In this document: in pieces, positions 35,261 to 43,058 of the stretch | How positions within the stretch are numbered: position 1 is the stretch's first letter | Layout of the letters: each line of letters begins with the position of its first letter | NCBI RefSeq assembly: GCF_011078175.1 | Contig: NZ_JAALCJ010000004.1 | Location: 310,001-374,000 of the forward strand | Direction of reading: 5' to 3' | Source: Enterobacter cloacae | GTDB taxonomy: Bacteria > Pseudomonadota > Gammaproteobacteria > Enterobacterales > Enterobacteriaceae | Length of the DNA stretch: 64,000 nt | Notes under the pieces: model-generated | Database searches by the model: none | What the model saw: the letters and a program-made list of their open reading frames with translations, nothing else | What the model was told of the DNA's origin: nothing | Translations under genes and position numbers: made by a program

Positions 35261-35716
35261 TCAGTACTGGTGTGCGGTCGCGTTGTTGCCGAAGCCAACC
35301 TGGTGCACAGTCACCGTTGAGCCGGACGCTGTCTGGTCTACCGCCGCGCCGTTGCCGCCGCCGAACTGTTTCACGTTGATAACAGAGTCTTTGCTATTCC
35401 ACTGGTCGATGGTGGCGCTGTTACCAAAGCCTTTTTGCAGCAGATCGATAGAACTGTCATCAGAGCCCTGGCCAACATCTGCGCCGTTACCGCCACCGTG
35501 CTGGGTAATGGTCAATTCAGAATCTCGCGCGTCCGTCTGCAAAGCAAGCGCGGAGTTACCGCCGCCGTACTGGTAAATGCTCAGGGTTGAGTCAGGGCCG
35601 TTATTGCCGCCACCCCAGCCACCACCGTGGCCGCCGCCAAATTGTGGTACCGCACCTGCGAAAGCACTGCCAGAAACTACGATTGCTGCAATAACTGCCA
35701 CTTTGAAAAGTTTCAT
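35261..35716 (-). CDS. csgA: Major curlin subunit CsgA
   Basis: The 151-residue CsgA (E. coli 151) is the main amyloid subunit of curli. A Sec signal (MKLFKVAVIAAIVVSGSAFA) is followed by the N22-like region rich in Gly, Asn and His, then five imperfect repeats of the form S-x5-Q-x-G-x-G-N-x-A-x3-Q. They start near residues 44, 66, 89, 111 and 134, and the last ends GFGNNATAHQY. The Gln and Asn ladders needed for beta-strand stacking are all present. It lies 39 bp after csgB. Confidence 0.97.
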   Translation of the reverse strand: MKLFKVAVIAAIVVSGSAFAGAVPQFGGGHGGGWGGGNNGPDSTLSIYQYGGGNSALALQTDARDSELTITQHGGGNGADVGQGSDDSSIDLLQKGFGNSATIDQWNSKDSVINVKQFGGGNGAAVDQTASGSTVTVHQVGFGNNATAHQY

Positions 35717-35755
35717 GGTAAACCCCCATCGGATTGATTAAGGCGTCACACATCG

Positions 35756-36211
35756 CTAGCGTTGAATAACGCGAATAGCCATTTGCGACTGTCTCTGTAC
35801 TACGATTGCTGTTTTCTGCGTACCATACTGCGTTATATTCGCCCTGTTACCCGAGCCTTTCTGGATAATCAGGGCGGTGTTGCCAAAAGCGCCCTGCTTA
35901 ATACTCGCATCGTTGCCGTTGCCGGTCTGATCGATATAAGCAAGGTTATACGTCCCTGACTGACCAACATTCGCTCGGTTATTTCCGCCCTCCTGGGAAA
36001 TAACGGACAGTAATTTAGAACCGCCCTGGCGGACATCAGCATTATTTCCTGAGCCCTGTTGACCAATAATGGCTGCCTGATTGTATGAAGCTTGACTTAA
36101 TTCATTTATCGCAAAATTATATTCAGCACTGGCTAAATCTGAATCACCTGCGATGACAAACCCAGGCGAACCCAGTAATGTAAACATCATAAACAACGTT
36201 TTGTTTTTCAT
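35756..36211 (-). CDS. csgB: Curlin nucleator CsgB
   Basis: The 151-residue CsgB (E. coli 151) nucleates CsgA polymerisation at the cell surface. A signal peptide (MKNKTLFMMFTLLGSPGFVIAG) precedes AEYNFAINELSQASYNQAAI. Curlin repeats follow, such as IIGQQGSGNNADVRQGG and AYIDQTGNGNDASIKQGA; the last repeat is basic (VVQRQSQMAIRVIQR), as usual for the CsgF-linked anchor. It is the first gene of csgBAC and faces csgD. Confidence 0.96.
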   Translation of the reverse strand: MKNKTLFMMFTLLGSPGFVIAGDSDLASAEYNFAINELSQASYNQAAIIGQQGSGNNADVRQGGSKLLSVISQEGGNNRANVGQSGTYNLAYIDQTGNGNDASIKQGAFGNTALIIQKGSGNRANITQYGTQKTAIVVQRQSQMAIRVIQR

Positions 36212-36955
36212 GCTGTCACCCTGGACCTGGCTGTAAAAAAGGTATTCCTTATTCCGTTAACGCGATTCGTTTTGTTAACGCCGCGTTACGGAAAAGAGTA
36301 TGTCTGCCGATACATGTTTAATATCTCACCCGTGCGCCTTATTTTTATATTCTCCTTCACCTCAAAGTCGTAAATCTCGCCTGAAACGACGCGACACACG
36401 CTTAAAGTAGAAACCAAAAATGTCTTCCTGCGCTTGTACAGCAGCGAGACAGGCTGTCCAACCTGTACCGGCTTCTTCAGACAAAAAGGACAATGCCCTT
36501 TGCCACGCGCGTGACACGAAGCAAGTTTTCTTAAGAAAAAATTCTGGCTTAGGGAAGTCTTATGTTTTTAGCAGAGTTCATACTTTTTACCGTCTGGCTT
36601 ACAATAATAAAAAGACAAATAATTCAATTAATTATAATATATTGCATGGTTTTTAAAATCTGTGCACGTTTATACACCTGTACAACTTTCCCATTATCTT
36701 GAAATCTATTAGCCCTGCAAAATACACAACTTAATATCGAATTTTACATTATGTTACATGATTAACACTTGCTTTAAAGTTTGCAATAGCTAGATTGAAA
36801 ACAGCAGTACGTTATTTGTTTTTTAAATTTACCGCCTCCTTTTGGGAGGGGGTTTTAACTACACACAGCAATACCACACCTGTCAGTACTTCTGGTGCCC
36901 TTTACATATTACGAAGGGCAGCTGCTGGGTGTCATCAATAACGTGGGGTTTCATC
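36212..36955. promoter_or_regulatory. csgB-csgD divergent control region (744 bp)
   Basis: This long AT-rich gap is about the size of the E. coli one (roughly 750 bp), a hub for OmpR, CpxR, IHF, H-NS, MlrA and CsgD. A CsgD box lies near csgB. The csgD side (36550-36840) is strongly AT-rich, suiting H-NS and IHF. An open frame of 78 codons at 36420-36656 has no recognisable product and no good start signal, so I treat it as chance. Individual OmpR and IHF sites could not be placed with confidence. Confidence 0.8.
36322..36332 (-). promoter_or_regulatory. CsgD-binding site upstream of csgB
   Basis: On the minus strand the sequence is CGGGTGAGATA, an exact match to the published CsgD consensus CGGGKGAGNKA, about 110 bp before the csgB start. 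CsgD, encoded next door, activates csgBAC through this site in E. coli. Confidence 0.8.
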
Positions 36956-37606
36956 ATGTTTAATGAATTCCATAGCTTACCCGGTCATACACTATTGTTG
37001 ATTACAAAACCTTCCTTACAAGCGACAGCGTTATTGCAACATTTAAAGCAATGTCTGTCGCTTAACGGAAAACTGCACAATATTCAACGTTCTTTTGATG
37101 ATATCGCTCCTGGCAGCATCATTCTTCTCGATATGATGGAAGCGGATAAAAAACTTATCCATTACTGGCAAGTTAATTTAAGCAGGAAAAACAGTAATAT
37201 CCGCGTGTTATTATTGAATACTCCTGATGAGTATCCTTTCCGCGACATTGAGAGCTGGCCGCATATCAACGGCGTGTTTTACGTCACTGAGGAAGAAAAC
37301 CGTGTCGTGGAGGGGTTACAGGGCATATTGCGGGGGGAGTGTTATTTTTCGCAAAAGCTGGCCAGCTACCTCATAACCCACTCCGGAAATTACCGCTATA
37401 ACAGTACAGAATCGGCACTTCTGACGCACCGTGAGAAAGAGATCCTGAACAAACTGCGTATTGGTGCTTCAAATATTGAAATCGCCCGTTCGTTATTTAT
37501 CAGCGAAAATACGGTTAAGACGCATCTTTATAATCTTTTCAAAAAGATAGCTGTTAAAAATCGCACGCAGGCGGTGTCGTGGGCAAACGATAACCTCAGG
37601 CGTTAA
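36956..37606 (+). CDS. csgD: Biofilm master regulator CsgD
   Basis: The 216-residue CsgD (E. coli 216) activates curli and, through dgcC, cellulose synthesis. From the ATG at 36956 it has an N-terminal receiver-like domain lacking the usual phosphorylation set, then a LuxR-type helix-turn-helix: [20 protein letters not shown] then [18 protein letters not shown] (residues about 147-200). The C terminus is [11 protein letters not shown]. In-frame codons upstream to 36842 are not conserved. GTGGGG lies 7 bases before the ATG. It heads csgDEFG. Confidence 0.97.
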   Translation: MFNEFHSLPGHTLLLITKPSLQATALLQHLKQCLSLNGKLHNIQRSFDDIAPGSIILLDMMEADKKLIHYWQVNLSRKNSNIRVLLLNTPDEYPFRDIESWPHINGVFYVTEEENRVVEGLQGILRGECYFSQKLASYLITHSGNYRYNSTESALLTHREKEILNKLRIGASNIEIARSLFISENTVKTHLYNLFKKIAVKNRTQAVSWANDNLRR

Positions 37607-37610
37607 TAGC

Positions 37611-38000
37611 ATGAAACGCACCCTAAGTTGGATTACCGCCGCGGGCATTATGCTTGCTGCCGGAAATCTTCAGGCTGTTGAGGTGGAAGTTCCCGGACTG
37701 TTGACCGACCACACCGTCACCTCTGTCGGACACGATTTTTATCGTGCCTTCAGCGATAAGTGGGAAAGCGATTATCCGGGTAACTTAACCATCAACGAAC
37801 GGCCCAGTGCGCGGTGGGGAAGCTGGATCACAATAACCGCTAATCAGGACGTTATTTACCAGACTTTTTTATTCCCAACGAAAAGGGACTTCGACCAGAA
37901 CGTCGCTTTCGCACTGGCACAAACAGAAGAAGCTATTAACCGCCTACAGTTGGACAAAGCCCTTTTGAGCACAGGCGATTTAGCAAAAGATGAGTTCTAG
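37611..38000 (+). CDS. csgE: Curli secretion specificity factor CsgE
   Basis: The 129-residue CsgE (E. coli 129) is a periplasmic cap of the CsgG channel that guides subunits into it. A Sec signal ([20 protein letters not shown]) precedes [20 protein letters not shown]. The block [20 protein letters not shown] is conserved. The start lies 4 bp after the csgD stop, with CAGGCG in the end of csgD as a weak ribosome site. Confidence 0.96.
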   Translation: MKRTLSWITAAGIMLAAGNLQAVEVEVPGLLTDHTVTSVGHDFYRAFSDKWESDYPGNLTINERPSARWGSWITITANQDVIYQTFLFPTKRDFDQNVAFALAQTEEAINRLQLDKALLSTGDLAKDEF

Positions 38001-38026
38001 CAACGACACCTATTTCGGAGGCTGTA

Positions 38027-38443
38027 ATGCGTCTCGCACACACAGTGATTTCGTTAATGCTCATTGCGCCGTTGAGCTGGGCCGGAAATATGACATTCCA
38101 GTTCCGCAACCCTAACTTTGGCGGCAACCCGAATAACGGAGCCTTTATGCTTAACCAGGCTCAGGCTCAAAACTCCTATAAAGATCCCAGCTATGACGAT
38201 GATTTCGGTATCGAGACCCCGTCAGCACTGGATAATTTCACTCAGGCCATTCAGTCGCAAATATTAGGTGGCTTATTAACCAATATTAATACCGGAAAAC
38301 CCGGCCGGATGGTCACTAACGACTTTATCGTCGATATTGCCAATAAAGACGGGCAGCTTCAGTTAAATGTGACAGACCGAAAAACCGGTAGAACCTCGAC
38401 CATCCAGGTTTCCGGTTTGCAAACCAGTTCAACTGATTTCTAA
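38027..38443 (+). CDS. csgF: Curli surface-anchoring factor CsgF
   Basis: The 138-residue CsgF (E. coli 138) links CsgB to the outside of the CsgG pore. The signal peptide ([19 protein letters not shown]) is cleaved before [20 protein letters not shown], the N-terminal stretch that inserts into the CsgG channel in known structures. The C terminus contains [25 protein letters not shown] lies before the ATG. Third gene of csgDEFG. Confidence 0.96.
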   Translation: MRLAHTVISLMLIAPLSWAGNMTFQFRNPNFGGNPNNGAFMLNQAQAQNSYKDPSYDDDFGIETPSALDNFTQAIQSQILGGLLTNINTGKPGRMVTNDFIVDIANKDGQLQLNVTDRKTGRTSTIQVSGLQTSSTDF

Positions 38444-38469
38444 ACAACCCCAAAATAAGGACAATTATC

Positions 38470-39303
38470 ATGCAGCGCTTTTTTATTTTAGTTGCAGTGT
38501 GCTTATTAAGCGGTTGTTTAACTGCCCCGCCAAAAGAAGCCGCTAAACCCACCTTAATGCCCCGTGCCCAGAGCTATCGGGATCTGACGCACCTGCCGGT
38601 TCCTACCGGCAAGATCTTCGTCTCGGTCTATAACATTCAGGATGAGACGGGCCAGTTCAAACCGTATCCGGCCAGTAATTTCTCGACGGCCGTGCCGCAG
38701 AGCGCCACCGCGATGCTGGTTACCGCCCTGAAAGATTCTCGCTGGTTTATCCCGCTGGAACGTCAGGGGCTGCAAAACCTGCTTAACGAACGAAAAATCA
38801 TTCGTGCCGCGCAGGAGAATGGTACCGTTGGCGTCAATAACCGCATGCCGCTACAGTCTCTCACCGCAGCCAATATCATGGTGGAAGGCTCGATTATCGG
38901 CTACGAAAGTAACGTGAAATCGGGCGGCGCGGGTGCGCGTTACTTTGGCATCGGGGCCGACACGCAGTATCAGCTGGATCAGATAGCCGTCAACCTGCGC
39001 GTGGTTAACGTGAGCACGGGTGAGATATTATCCTCCGTGACCACCAGCAAAACGATTCTCTCTTATGAAGTGCAGGCCGGGGTATTCCGCTTTATCGATT
39101 ACCAGCGTCTGCTGGAGGGTGAAATTGGCTATACCTCTAACGAGCCGGTCATGCTGTGTTTGATGTCGGCCATCGAAACCGGCGTGATTTTCCTGATTAA
39201 TGACGGTATCGATCGCGGCTTGTGGGATCTTCAGAATAAAAGTGACGTGAGTAATGCGGTGCTGGTGAAATACCGTGAGATGTCGGTGCCGCCGGAGTCA
39301 TAA
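38470..39303 (+). CDS. csgG: Curli secretion channel lipoprotein CsgG
   Basis: The 277-residue CsgG (E. coli 277) forms the nonameric outer-membrane pore for curli subunits. A lipoprotein signal ends LLSGC (Cys16), followed by LTAPPKEAAKPTLMPRAQSY. The constriction loop residues are visible in KIFVSVYNIQDETGQFKPYP (Tyr, Asn and Phe near 65-75). The pore strands lie around YFGIGADTQYQLDQIAVNLR. It is the last gene of csgDEFG and ends at a bidirectional terminator. Confidence 0.97.
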   Translation: MQRFFILVAVCLLSGCLTAPPKEAAKPTLMPRAQSYRDLTHLPVPTGKIFVSVYNIQDETGQFKPYPASNFSTAVPQSATAMLVTALKDSRWFIPLERQGLQNLLNERKIIRAAQENGTVGVNNRMPLQSLTAANIMVEGSIIGYESNVKSGGAGARYFGIGADTQYQLDQIAVNLRVVNVSTGEILSSVTTSKTILSYEVQAGVFRFIDYQRLLEGEIGYTSNEPVMLCLMSAIETGVIFLINDGIDRGLWDLQNKSDVSNAVLVKYREMSVPPES

Positions 39304-39315
39304 TCGGCGGCGCAC

Positions 39316-39350
39316 AAAAAAGGCGAGATTTCCGTCTCGCCTTTTTTTAT
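39316..39350. terminator. Bidirectional terminator between csgG and ycdZ
   Basis: AGGCGAGA, TTTCCG loop, TCTCGCCT (39321-39342) with A run before and T7 after. It serves convergent csgG and ycdZ. Confidence 0.92.
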
Positions 39351-39829
39351 TTACTTACTGCTGGAACGCTCTGGCTCTTCTCGCGCCGGGCCGCAAGCCA
39401 GAGACCGCTGTTCTTCATGGCGTAGCCAAACAGTAATCCCAGCATGAGCGAAGGGACCACCAGCTTCCAGTCACCCTGCCCTGCAAAGGCCGCGCAGGCA
39501 CCCATAAACGTGCCGGGCACAAAGGACAACAGCAGATGTTTTGCCTGAATGCACATCAGAAAGGCCACAATACCGGTCATGACGTACCCCAGGATTTCCA
39601 CATGCGGCGCCAGCGCGCTGCCTTTCATAATGACCAGCGCCCAGACCACGCCACTCAGTAACGTGCAGCCTGAAATAAACAGCCCTTTGAGGCCACCCTG
39701 CGGGCAGGCGAAATAGGCCGTGCAGCCAAGAAAACCGGCCCAGCTCAATAAGCCGAGAGATACAGCCACCCAACCCCAGAGGCCGGAGAGGATGCCAGTC
39801 GTGATTGCAATACAAAGTAATATGTTCAT
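39347..39829 (-). CDS. ycdZ: DUF1097 inner-membrane protein YcdZ
   Basis: The 160-residue protein (E. coli YcdZ 163) has about five hydrophobic segments and starts MNILLCIAITTGILSGLWGW at 39829; sixteen more in-frame codons upstream are not conserved. The family blocks LGCTAYFACPQGGLKGLFIS and FAGQGDWKLVVPSLMLGLLF are clear. It is an integral inner-membrane protein of unknown role. It is oriented with ycdY and ycdX but 96 bp away from ycdY. Confidence 0.93.
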   Translation of the reverse strand: MNILLCIAITTGILSGLWGWVAVSLGLLSWAGFLGCTAYFACPQGGLKGLFISGCTLLSGVVWALVIMKGSALAPHVEILGYVMTGIVAFLMCIQAKHLLLSFVPGTFMGACAAFAGQGDWKLVVPSLMLGLLFGYAMKNSGLWLAARREKSQSVPAVSK

Positions 39830-39925
39830 GGTGCGCATCTTAGCAGATGCGCACCTTAGAAATGAGATCAGAAGCACATTACGTGCAAGTTGAAATGTAT
39901 CGTTGCAGAATTTTTGTGATTCAAA

Positions 39926-40480
39926 TCACTCTTCATTCTCTTCTTCCAGCTCGTCCCACATGGCAGCGATAGCGTCACGCGTCAGCGGAGCCAGCGTTCT
40001 CCAGAATGGCGAGGCGGCATGGGCTTCAACTTTGCCCAGGAAGGTGCCAACCCACGGTAGCAGATATGTTTCGAAGAGGGTTTCAATCGCTTCGTTCTCA
40101 TCATCACCTGCATTATCTTCAATCCAGGAGGCTGCCAGCAGCAGGGTACCGATATGATCGGCAGGCATATCCGTCAGCGGCATGCCGCGTTCCGAAAGAA
40201 ACGCCCGTACTTCCGCTTCGGTCGCACCTTCCTGCCAGGCAGAACGATACGGCGACACGCGACACTCTTCCCCCACGAACAGCGCGTTGTAATCCGTTGA
40301 AATCTGCTGCATATCGCAGCTTTTTTGCAAGCGCTCCAGCAATTCATCCTGTTCCAGCGGCCAGCTCTGCGCCAGTTTACCTTCACGAATCAGGGTAAAC
40401 AGCGGAACCAGCAGCGGATCCTGCGGCTGGCGGTAATATAGGGTGCCCAGCACGCGGCAAAGGATGGAAAACTCATTCAT
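39926..40480 (-). CDS. ycdY: TorD/DmsD-family chaperone YcdY
   Basis: The 184-residue YcdY (E. coli 184) belongs to the TorD family of redox-enzyme maturation chaperones. In E. coli it is reported to help load zinc into YcdX, encoded just upstream, and to affect swarming. It begins MNEFSILCRVLGTLYYRQPQ; the family block VSPYRSAWQEG (residues about 75-85) is present. The C terminus is acidic (MWDELEEENEE). It lies 19 bp after ycdX, so both are likely co-transcribed. Confidence 0.94.
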   Translation of the reverse strand: MNEFSILCRVLGTLYYRQPQDPLLVPLFTLIREGKLAQSWPLEQDELLERLQKSCDMQQISTDYNALFVGEECRVSPYRSAWQEGATEAEVRAFLSERGMPLTDMPADHIGTLLLAASWIEDNAGDDENEAIETLFETYLLPWVGTFLGKVEAHAASPFWRTLAPLTRDAIAAMWDELEEENEE

Positions 40481-40499
40481 GTTTTTATTCCGTTATTAA

Positions 40500-41237
40500 T
40501 TAAAGATCGGCAAATTCATCAATCGGCGCCATGCCGCGCGACTCAAGGAAGTCGAGCATACGGCGCGGCGTGACGTTCAGGATCTGTTCTTCCGGGAAAT
40601 TCACGTCCCGCAATATTTTCAGGCACTCGCTGAAATCACCCAGCGTGAAGGCCGTGTGTGAATCAGAGCCCAGCGCCACCATGCCGCCCGCGTCACGCAC
40701 GGCCGCCGCCACTTCGCGGCAGTTGGCTTCACTGCCCTTACGCGAGTGAACAAAGGAGGAGTTGTTAATCTCCAGCGCCACGCGGTGCTTCGCTGCCGCC
40801 TGCGCCACGGCCTGAATATCAATCGGGTATTTAGGATTTCCCGGGTGGCTGATAATGTGCACGTTGCCGCTGGCAATGGTGGCAATCATCGCCGCGGTGT
40901 TGGTCTCCTTATTCTGGGGCGCAAAGACCGGCTCGTGGAAGCCCGCGAGGATCAGATCTAACGAGGTCAGCATCGGGCCCGTACAGTCAATTTCACCGTC
41001 AGTATTTTTGATGTTCGCCTCGATGCCGCGCAGTATCCCGATACCGTCCACCAGGCGTGGCCAGATACGCATATTCACAAAATGCCAGTAGTGCGGCGCA
41101 TCCGCCATATCCGGACCGTGATCGGTTATCGCGAACAGCTTAATGCCTTTCAGCTTCGCCTGAGCGATATAATCATGGAGGTTACTGTAAGCGTGGGTAC
41201 TGGCGACGGTGTGCATATGCAGGTCAACGGGATACAT
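40500..41237 (-). CDS. ycdX: PHP-family zinc phosphatase YcdX
   Basis: The 245-residue YcdX (E. coli 245) is a trinuclear-zinc phosphatase of the PHP family, linked to swarming. Metal ligands are visible: [10 protein letters not shown] (near residue 7), [10 protein letters not shown] (near 39), the glutamate of [21 protein letters not shown] (near 131) and LGSDSHTAF (near 192). Two adjacent ATG codons occur; the second (41237) has better spacing from AGGAG and gives the E. coli length. It heads ycdXY and follows the ghrA terminator. Confidence 0.95.
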   Translation of the reverse strand: MYPVDLHMHTVASTHAYSNLHDYIAQAKLKGIKLFAITDHGPDMADAPHYWHFVNMRIWPRLVDGIGILRGIEANIKNTDGEIDCTGPMLTSLDLILAGFHEPVFAPQNKETNTAAMIATIASGNVHIISHPGNPKYPIDIQAVAQAAAKHRVALEINNSSFVHSRKGSEANCREVAAAVRDAGGMVALGSDSHTAFTLGDFSECLKILRDVNFPEEQILNVTPRRMLDFLESRGMAPIDEFADL

Positions 41238-41290
41238 CATTCTCTCCTCTGCGGTTTTTCCAAAGGATAGCAGTTATCAGCGGCGAATAT

Positions 41291-41318
41291 TATAAAAACC
41301 CGGCGAACGCCGGGTTTC
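41291..41318 (-). terminator. Rho-independent terminator of ghrA
   Basis: AACCCGGC, GAAC loop, GCCGGGTT (41297-41316); on the minus strand the stem ends in TTTTT. It lies between ghrA and ycdX. Confidence 0.85.
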
Positions 41319-41320
41319 TC

Positions 41321-42259
41321 TCAGTAGCCTCGCTGTCTGTCGACCTGTCCGGTCACCGCGTTGCCCTTCTCTAATTCGCTGATGGTATGCGAGATGTACG
41401 CCACGGCCTCCGCCGGTCGCGTCACGGCGGCGACATGCGGGGTCATTGCCACGCGAGGGTGTCGCCACAGTGGGCTTTCTTCAGGCAGCGGCTCGCGGCT
41501 GTAGACATCCAGCATTGCGCCTTTCAGTTTACCGTTATCCAGCGCCTTCAGCAGATCGTCTTCCACAACGTGTACCCCGCGCGCCAGGTTCATTAAGTAG
41601 CTGTCTTCTGCCAACTGGTTGAGGAGCGTGCCATTGATAATGCCGACCGTTTCCGCCGTATTCGGCAGCAGGTTAATGAGGACGCGAGTCCCTTTCAGGA
41701 ACGCCGGGAGTTCGTCCGTTCCGGCAAAGCTCTCGACGCCTGGATATTCCTTACGGCTCCGGCTCCAGCAGCGCAGTGGGAAGCCCCACGGGGCGAGCGC
41801 TTCGGCGACTTTCGAACCCAGTACACCCGCGCCGAGGATGCCGATGGTGAAATCTTCATGCTGATAATCCGGAAGCGGTTCCCAGTGGGATTGCTGTTTG
41901 AACGCCTGATAATCGTCGAAACGTCGGAACCAGTGCAGCACCTGGCTCACGGCATATTCCTGCATCTGCCGCCCCATACCGGTATCTTCCAGACGAAACA
42001 GGGGAATATCCTCCGGCAGCATTTCAGGGTGTGCCTTCAGCTTACTGAGAATAGAGTCCACCCCCGCACCAAGAGCAAACACCGCCTTCAAACGGCGTCC
42101 CTGGAGCATTTCGACCGGGGGATGCCAGACCAGCGCGTAATCGGCATGTTCATTGTCGCCCTCTATCCACTCGCGAATGCGCGCACCAGGCAGTGCCGCC
42201 GTGAGTGCATTAATCCAGTAAGCCGTATCAAATGTAGGGTGATAGAAAATAATATCCAT
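41321..42259 (-). CDS. ghrA: Glyoxylate/hydroxypyruvate reductase A GhrA
   Basis: GhrA reduces glyoxylate and hydroxypyruvate with NADPH. From the ATG at 42259 it has 312 residues, the E. coli length; AAAGG lies 8 bases before it, so the ATG two codons upstream is less likely. The NADPH fold shows [20 protein letters not shown] (near residue 137) with a basic CWSRSRK after it. Catalytic residues appear in [12 protein letters not shown] (Arg) and [11 protein letters not shown] (His). It lies next to tRNA-Ser(GGA), as in E. coli. Confidence 0.95.
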   Translation of the reverse strand: MDIIFYHPTFDTAYWINALTAALPGARIREWIEGDNEHADYALVWHPPVEMLQGRRLKAVFALGAGVDSILSKLKAHPEMLPEDIPLFRLEDTGMGRQMQEYAVSQVLHWFRRFDDYQAFKQQSHWEPLPDYQHEDFTIGILGAGVLGSKVAEALAPWGFPLRCWSRSRKEYPGVESFAGTDELPAFLKGTRVLINLLPNTAETVGIINGTLLNQLAEDSYLMNLARGVHVVEDDLLKALDNGKLKGAMLDVYSREPLPEESPLWRHPRVAMTPHVAAVTRPAEAVAYISHTISELEKGNAVTGQVDRQRGY

Positions 42260-42425
42260 AGTCATTGCCTTTTATTGCGCTGTTTTATTTTCATTTTCAA
42301 CTGAATTGCCAGCATACCAAATTTATCGCTAAACCGCGTTGTTGATAAAAGAGGCGCTTTTCGCACATTTCGGAATCAGGTTGCCTGAAGTTTGTCTAAA
42401 CACGCTAAATTACTGAAAAAGTGAG

Positions 42426-42454
42426 TTGACGGCAGTACGGCTTTTCCTTACATT
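42426..42454 (+). promoter_or_regulatory. Sigma-70 promoter of first tRNA-Ser
   Basis: TTGACG (42426-42431), a 17-bp spacer and TACATT (42449-42454), followed by a GC-rich AGCGCCCG stretch typical of stable-RNA promoters under stringent control. The tRNA starts 35 bp after the -10. Confidence 0.82.
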
Positions 42455-42488
42455 AGCGCCCGTCCCGACAACAACGGGATGACAATAT

Positions 42489-42576
42489 GGTGAGGTGTCC
42501 GAGTGGCTGAAGGAGCACGCCTGGAAAGTGTGTATACGGCAACGTATCGGGGGTTCGAATCCCCCCCTCACCGCCA
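42489..42576 (+). tRNA. serX: tRNA-Ser (GGA anticodon), serX-like, copy 1
   Basis: The 88-nt gene folds as a class II tRNA. The acceptor stem GGTGAGG pairs with CCTCACC, followed by G and an encoded CCA. The anticodon stem CACGC/GTGTG holds the loop CTGGAAA, giving anticodon GGA. The long variable arm (TATACGGCAACGTAT) and T loop GGTTCGAATCC are present. It lies next to ghrA as serX does in E. coli. Its 88 bases are identical to copy 2 at 45769. Confidence 0.97.
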
Positions 42577-42589
42577 TATTCAAGATGAA

Positions 42590-42617
42590 AGCTCGTACGA
42601 AAGTACGGGCTTTTTTC
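42590..42617 (+). terminator. Terminator after first tRNA-Ser
   Basis: GCTCGTAC, GAAA tetraloop, GTACGGGC (42591-42610) followed by TTTTTT, 14 bases after the tRNA CCA. The same hairpin recurs with base changes at the end of other repeat units in this cluster. Confidence 0.88.
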
Positions 42618-42632
42618 TTTTATATTCTCCAA

Positions 42633-42759
42633 CAGGGGGGGATGAGAATCCCCGACCGGGGTTCGACAACTGGCGCAGCCAGTTGGACAGACTGTGAGCG
42701 TTGCGAACAGGCTGCCCGCAGGGCGAGCGAAGCGAGTCAATCCCCCCCCCTCACCGCCA
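42633..42759 (+). ncRNA. rtT-like tRNA-derived repeat, unit 1
   Basis: This unit starts after the tRNA terminator and ends in TCACCGCCA, a copy of the tRNA-Ser 3' end (CCCTCACCGCCA). It also has GGGGTTCGACAACTGG, a T-arm-like motif, and the palindromic CTGGCGCAGCCAG. The next terminator follows it. It resembles the tandem rtT units that follow E. coli tyrT, which also end in tRNA 3' sequence. Whether it gives a stable RNA is unknown; it could be a processing by-product of the tRNA transcript. Period to the tRNA CCA is 183 bp. Confidence 0.5.
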
Positions 42760-42773
42760 TATTCAAGATGAGA

Positions 42774-42800
42774 GCTCGTACGAAAGTACGGGCTTTTTTC
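42774..42800 (+). terminator. Terminator after repeat unit 1
   Basis: GCTCGTAC, GAAA, GTACGGGC (42774-42793) then TTTTTT; identical stem to the one after the first tRNA. Confidence 0.85.
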
Positions 42801-42814
42801 TTTTATATTCTCGT

Positions 42815-42939
42815 AAGGGGGGATGAGAATCCCCGACCGGGGTTCGACAACTGGCGCAGCCAGTTGGACAGACTGAGAGCGAAGCGAACAGACTGCCCGC
42901 AGGGCGAGCGAAGCGAGTCAATCCCCCCCCTCACCGCCA
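42815..42939 (+). ncRNA. rtT-like tRNA-derived repeat, unit 2
   Basis: This is a second copy of the repeat, ending in CCCTCACCGCCA at 42939, 180 bp after the end of unit 1. It differs from unit 1 mostly by GAGAGCGAAGCGAACAGA in place of GTGAGCGTTGCGAACAGG, so the hairpin parts keep pairing while loops and some stem bases vary. The same T-arm-like GGGGTTCGACAACTGG is present. The function is inferred only from likeness to rtT. Confidence 0.5.
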
Positions 42940-42951
42940 TATTTAAAGAAG

Positions 42952-42980
42952 AGCCCGTACGAAAGTACGGGCTTTTTTCT
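42952..42980 (+). terminator. Terminator after repeat unit 2
   Basis: GCCCGTAC, GAAA, GTACGGGC (42953-42972) then TTTTTT. The third pair is C-G here against a T-G wobble in the other copies. Confidence 0.85.
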
Positions 42981-43018
42981 TTTATATTCTCCATAAGGGA
43001 ATTCGCCCCCTGCGCCCT

Positions 43019-43050
43019 TTATGCCGGGTGGCGCTACGCTTACCCCACCT
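43019..43050. repeat. REP-like palindrome downstream of the LysR gene
   Basis: TATGCCGGGTGGCGCTACGC followed by TTACCCCACCTACG is a typical enterobacterial REP sequence. It fills the gap between the tRNA-repeat array and the 3' end of the LysR gene at 43059. Confidence 0.75.
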
Positions 43051-43058
43051 ACGAAAAG

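Noticed and set aside
36420-36656. 78-codon open frame in the csgB-csgD gap
   Set aside because: No ribosome site, no recognisable protein, low-complexity C-terminal half (many Asn and Lys from AT-rich DNA), and it overlaps the known regulatory area.
42489-42576. tRNA-Ser as an attachment site of an integrated island
   Set aside because: No integrase, no excisionase and no phage gene lie between the two tRNA copies. The repeats at the 3' ends fit tandem duplication of tRNA-linked units better than att sites.
42577-42980. CRISPR array
   Set aside because: The repeats are about 180 bp with terminators and no uniform spacers, and there are no cas genes in the window.
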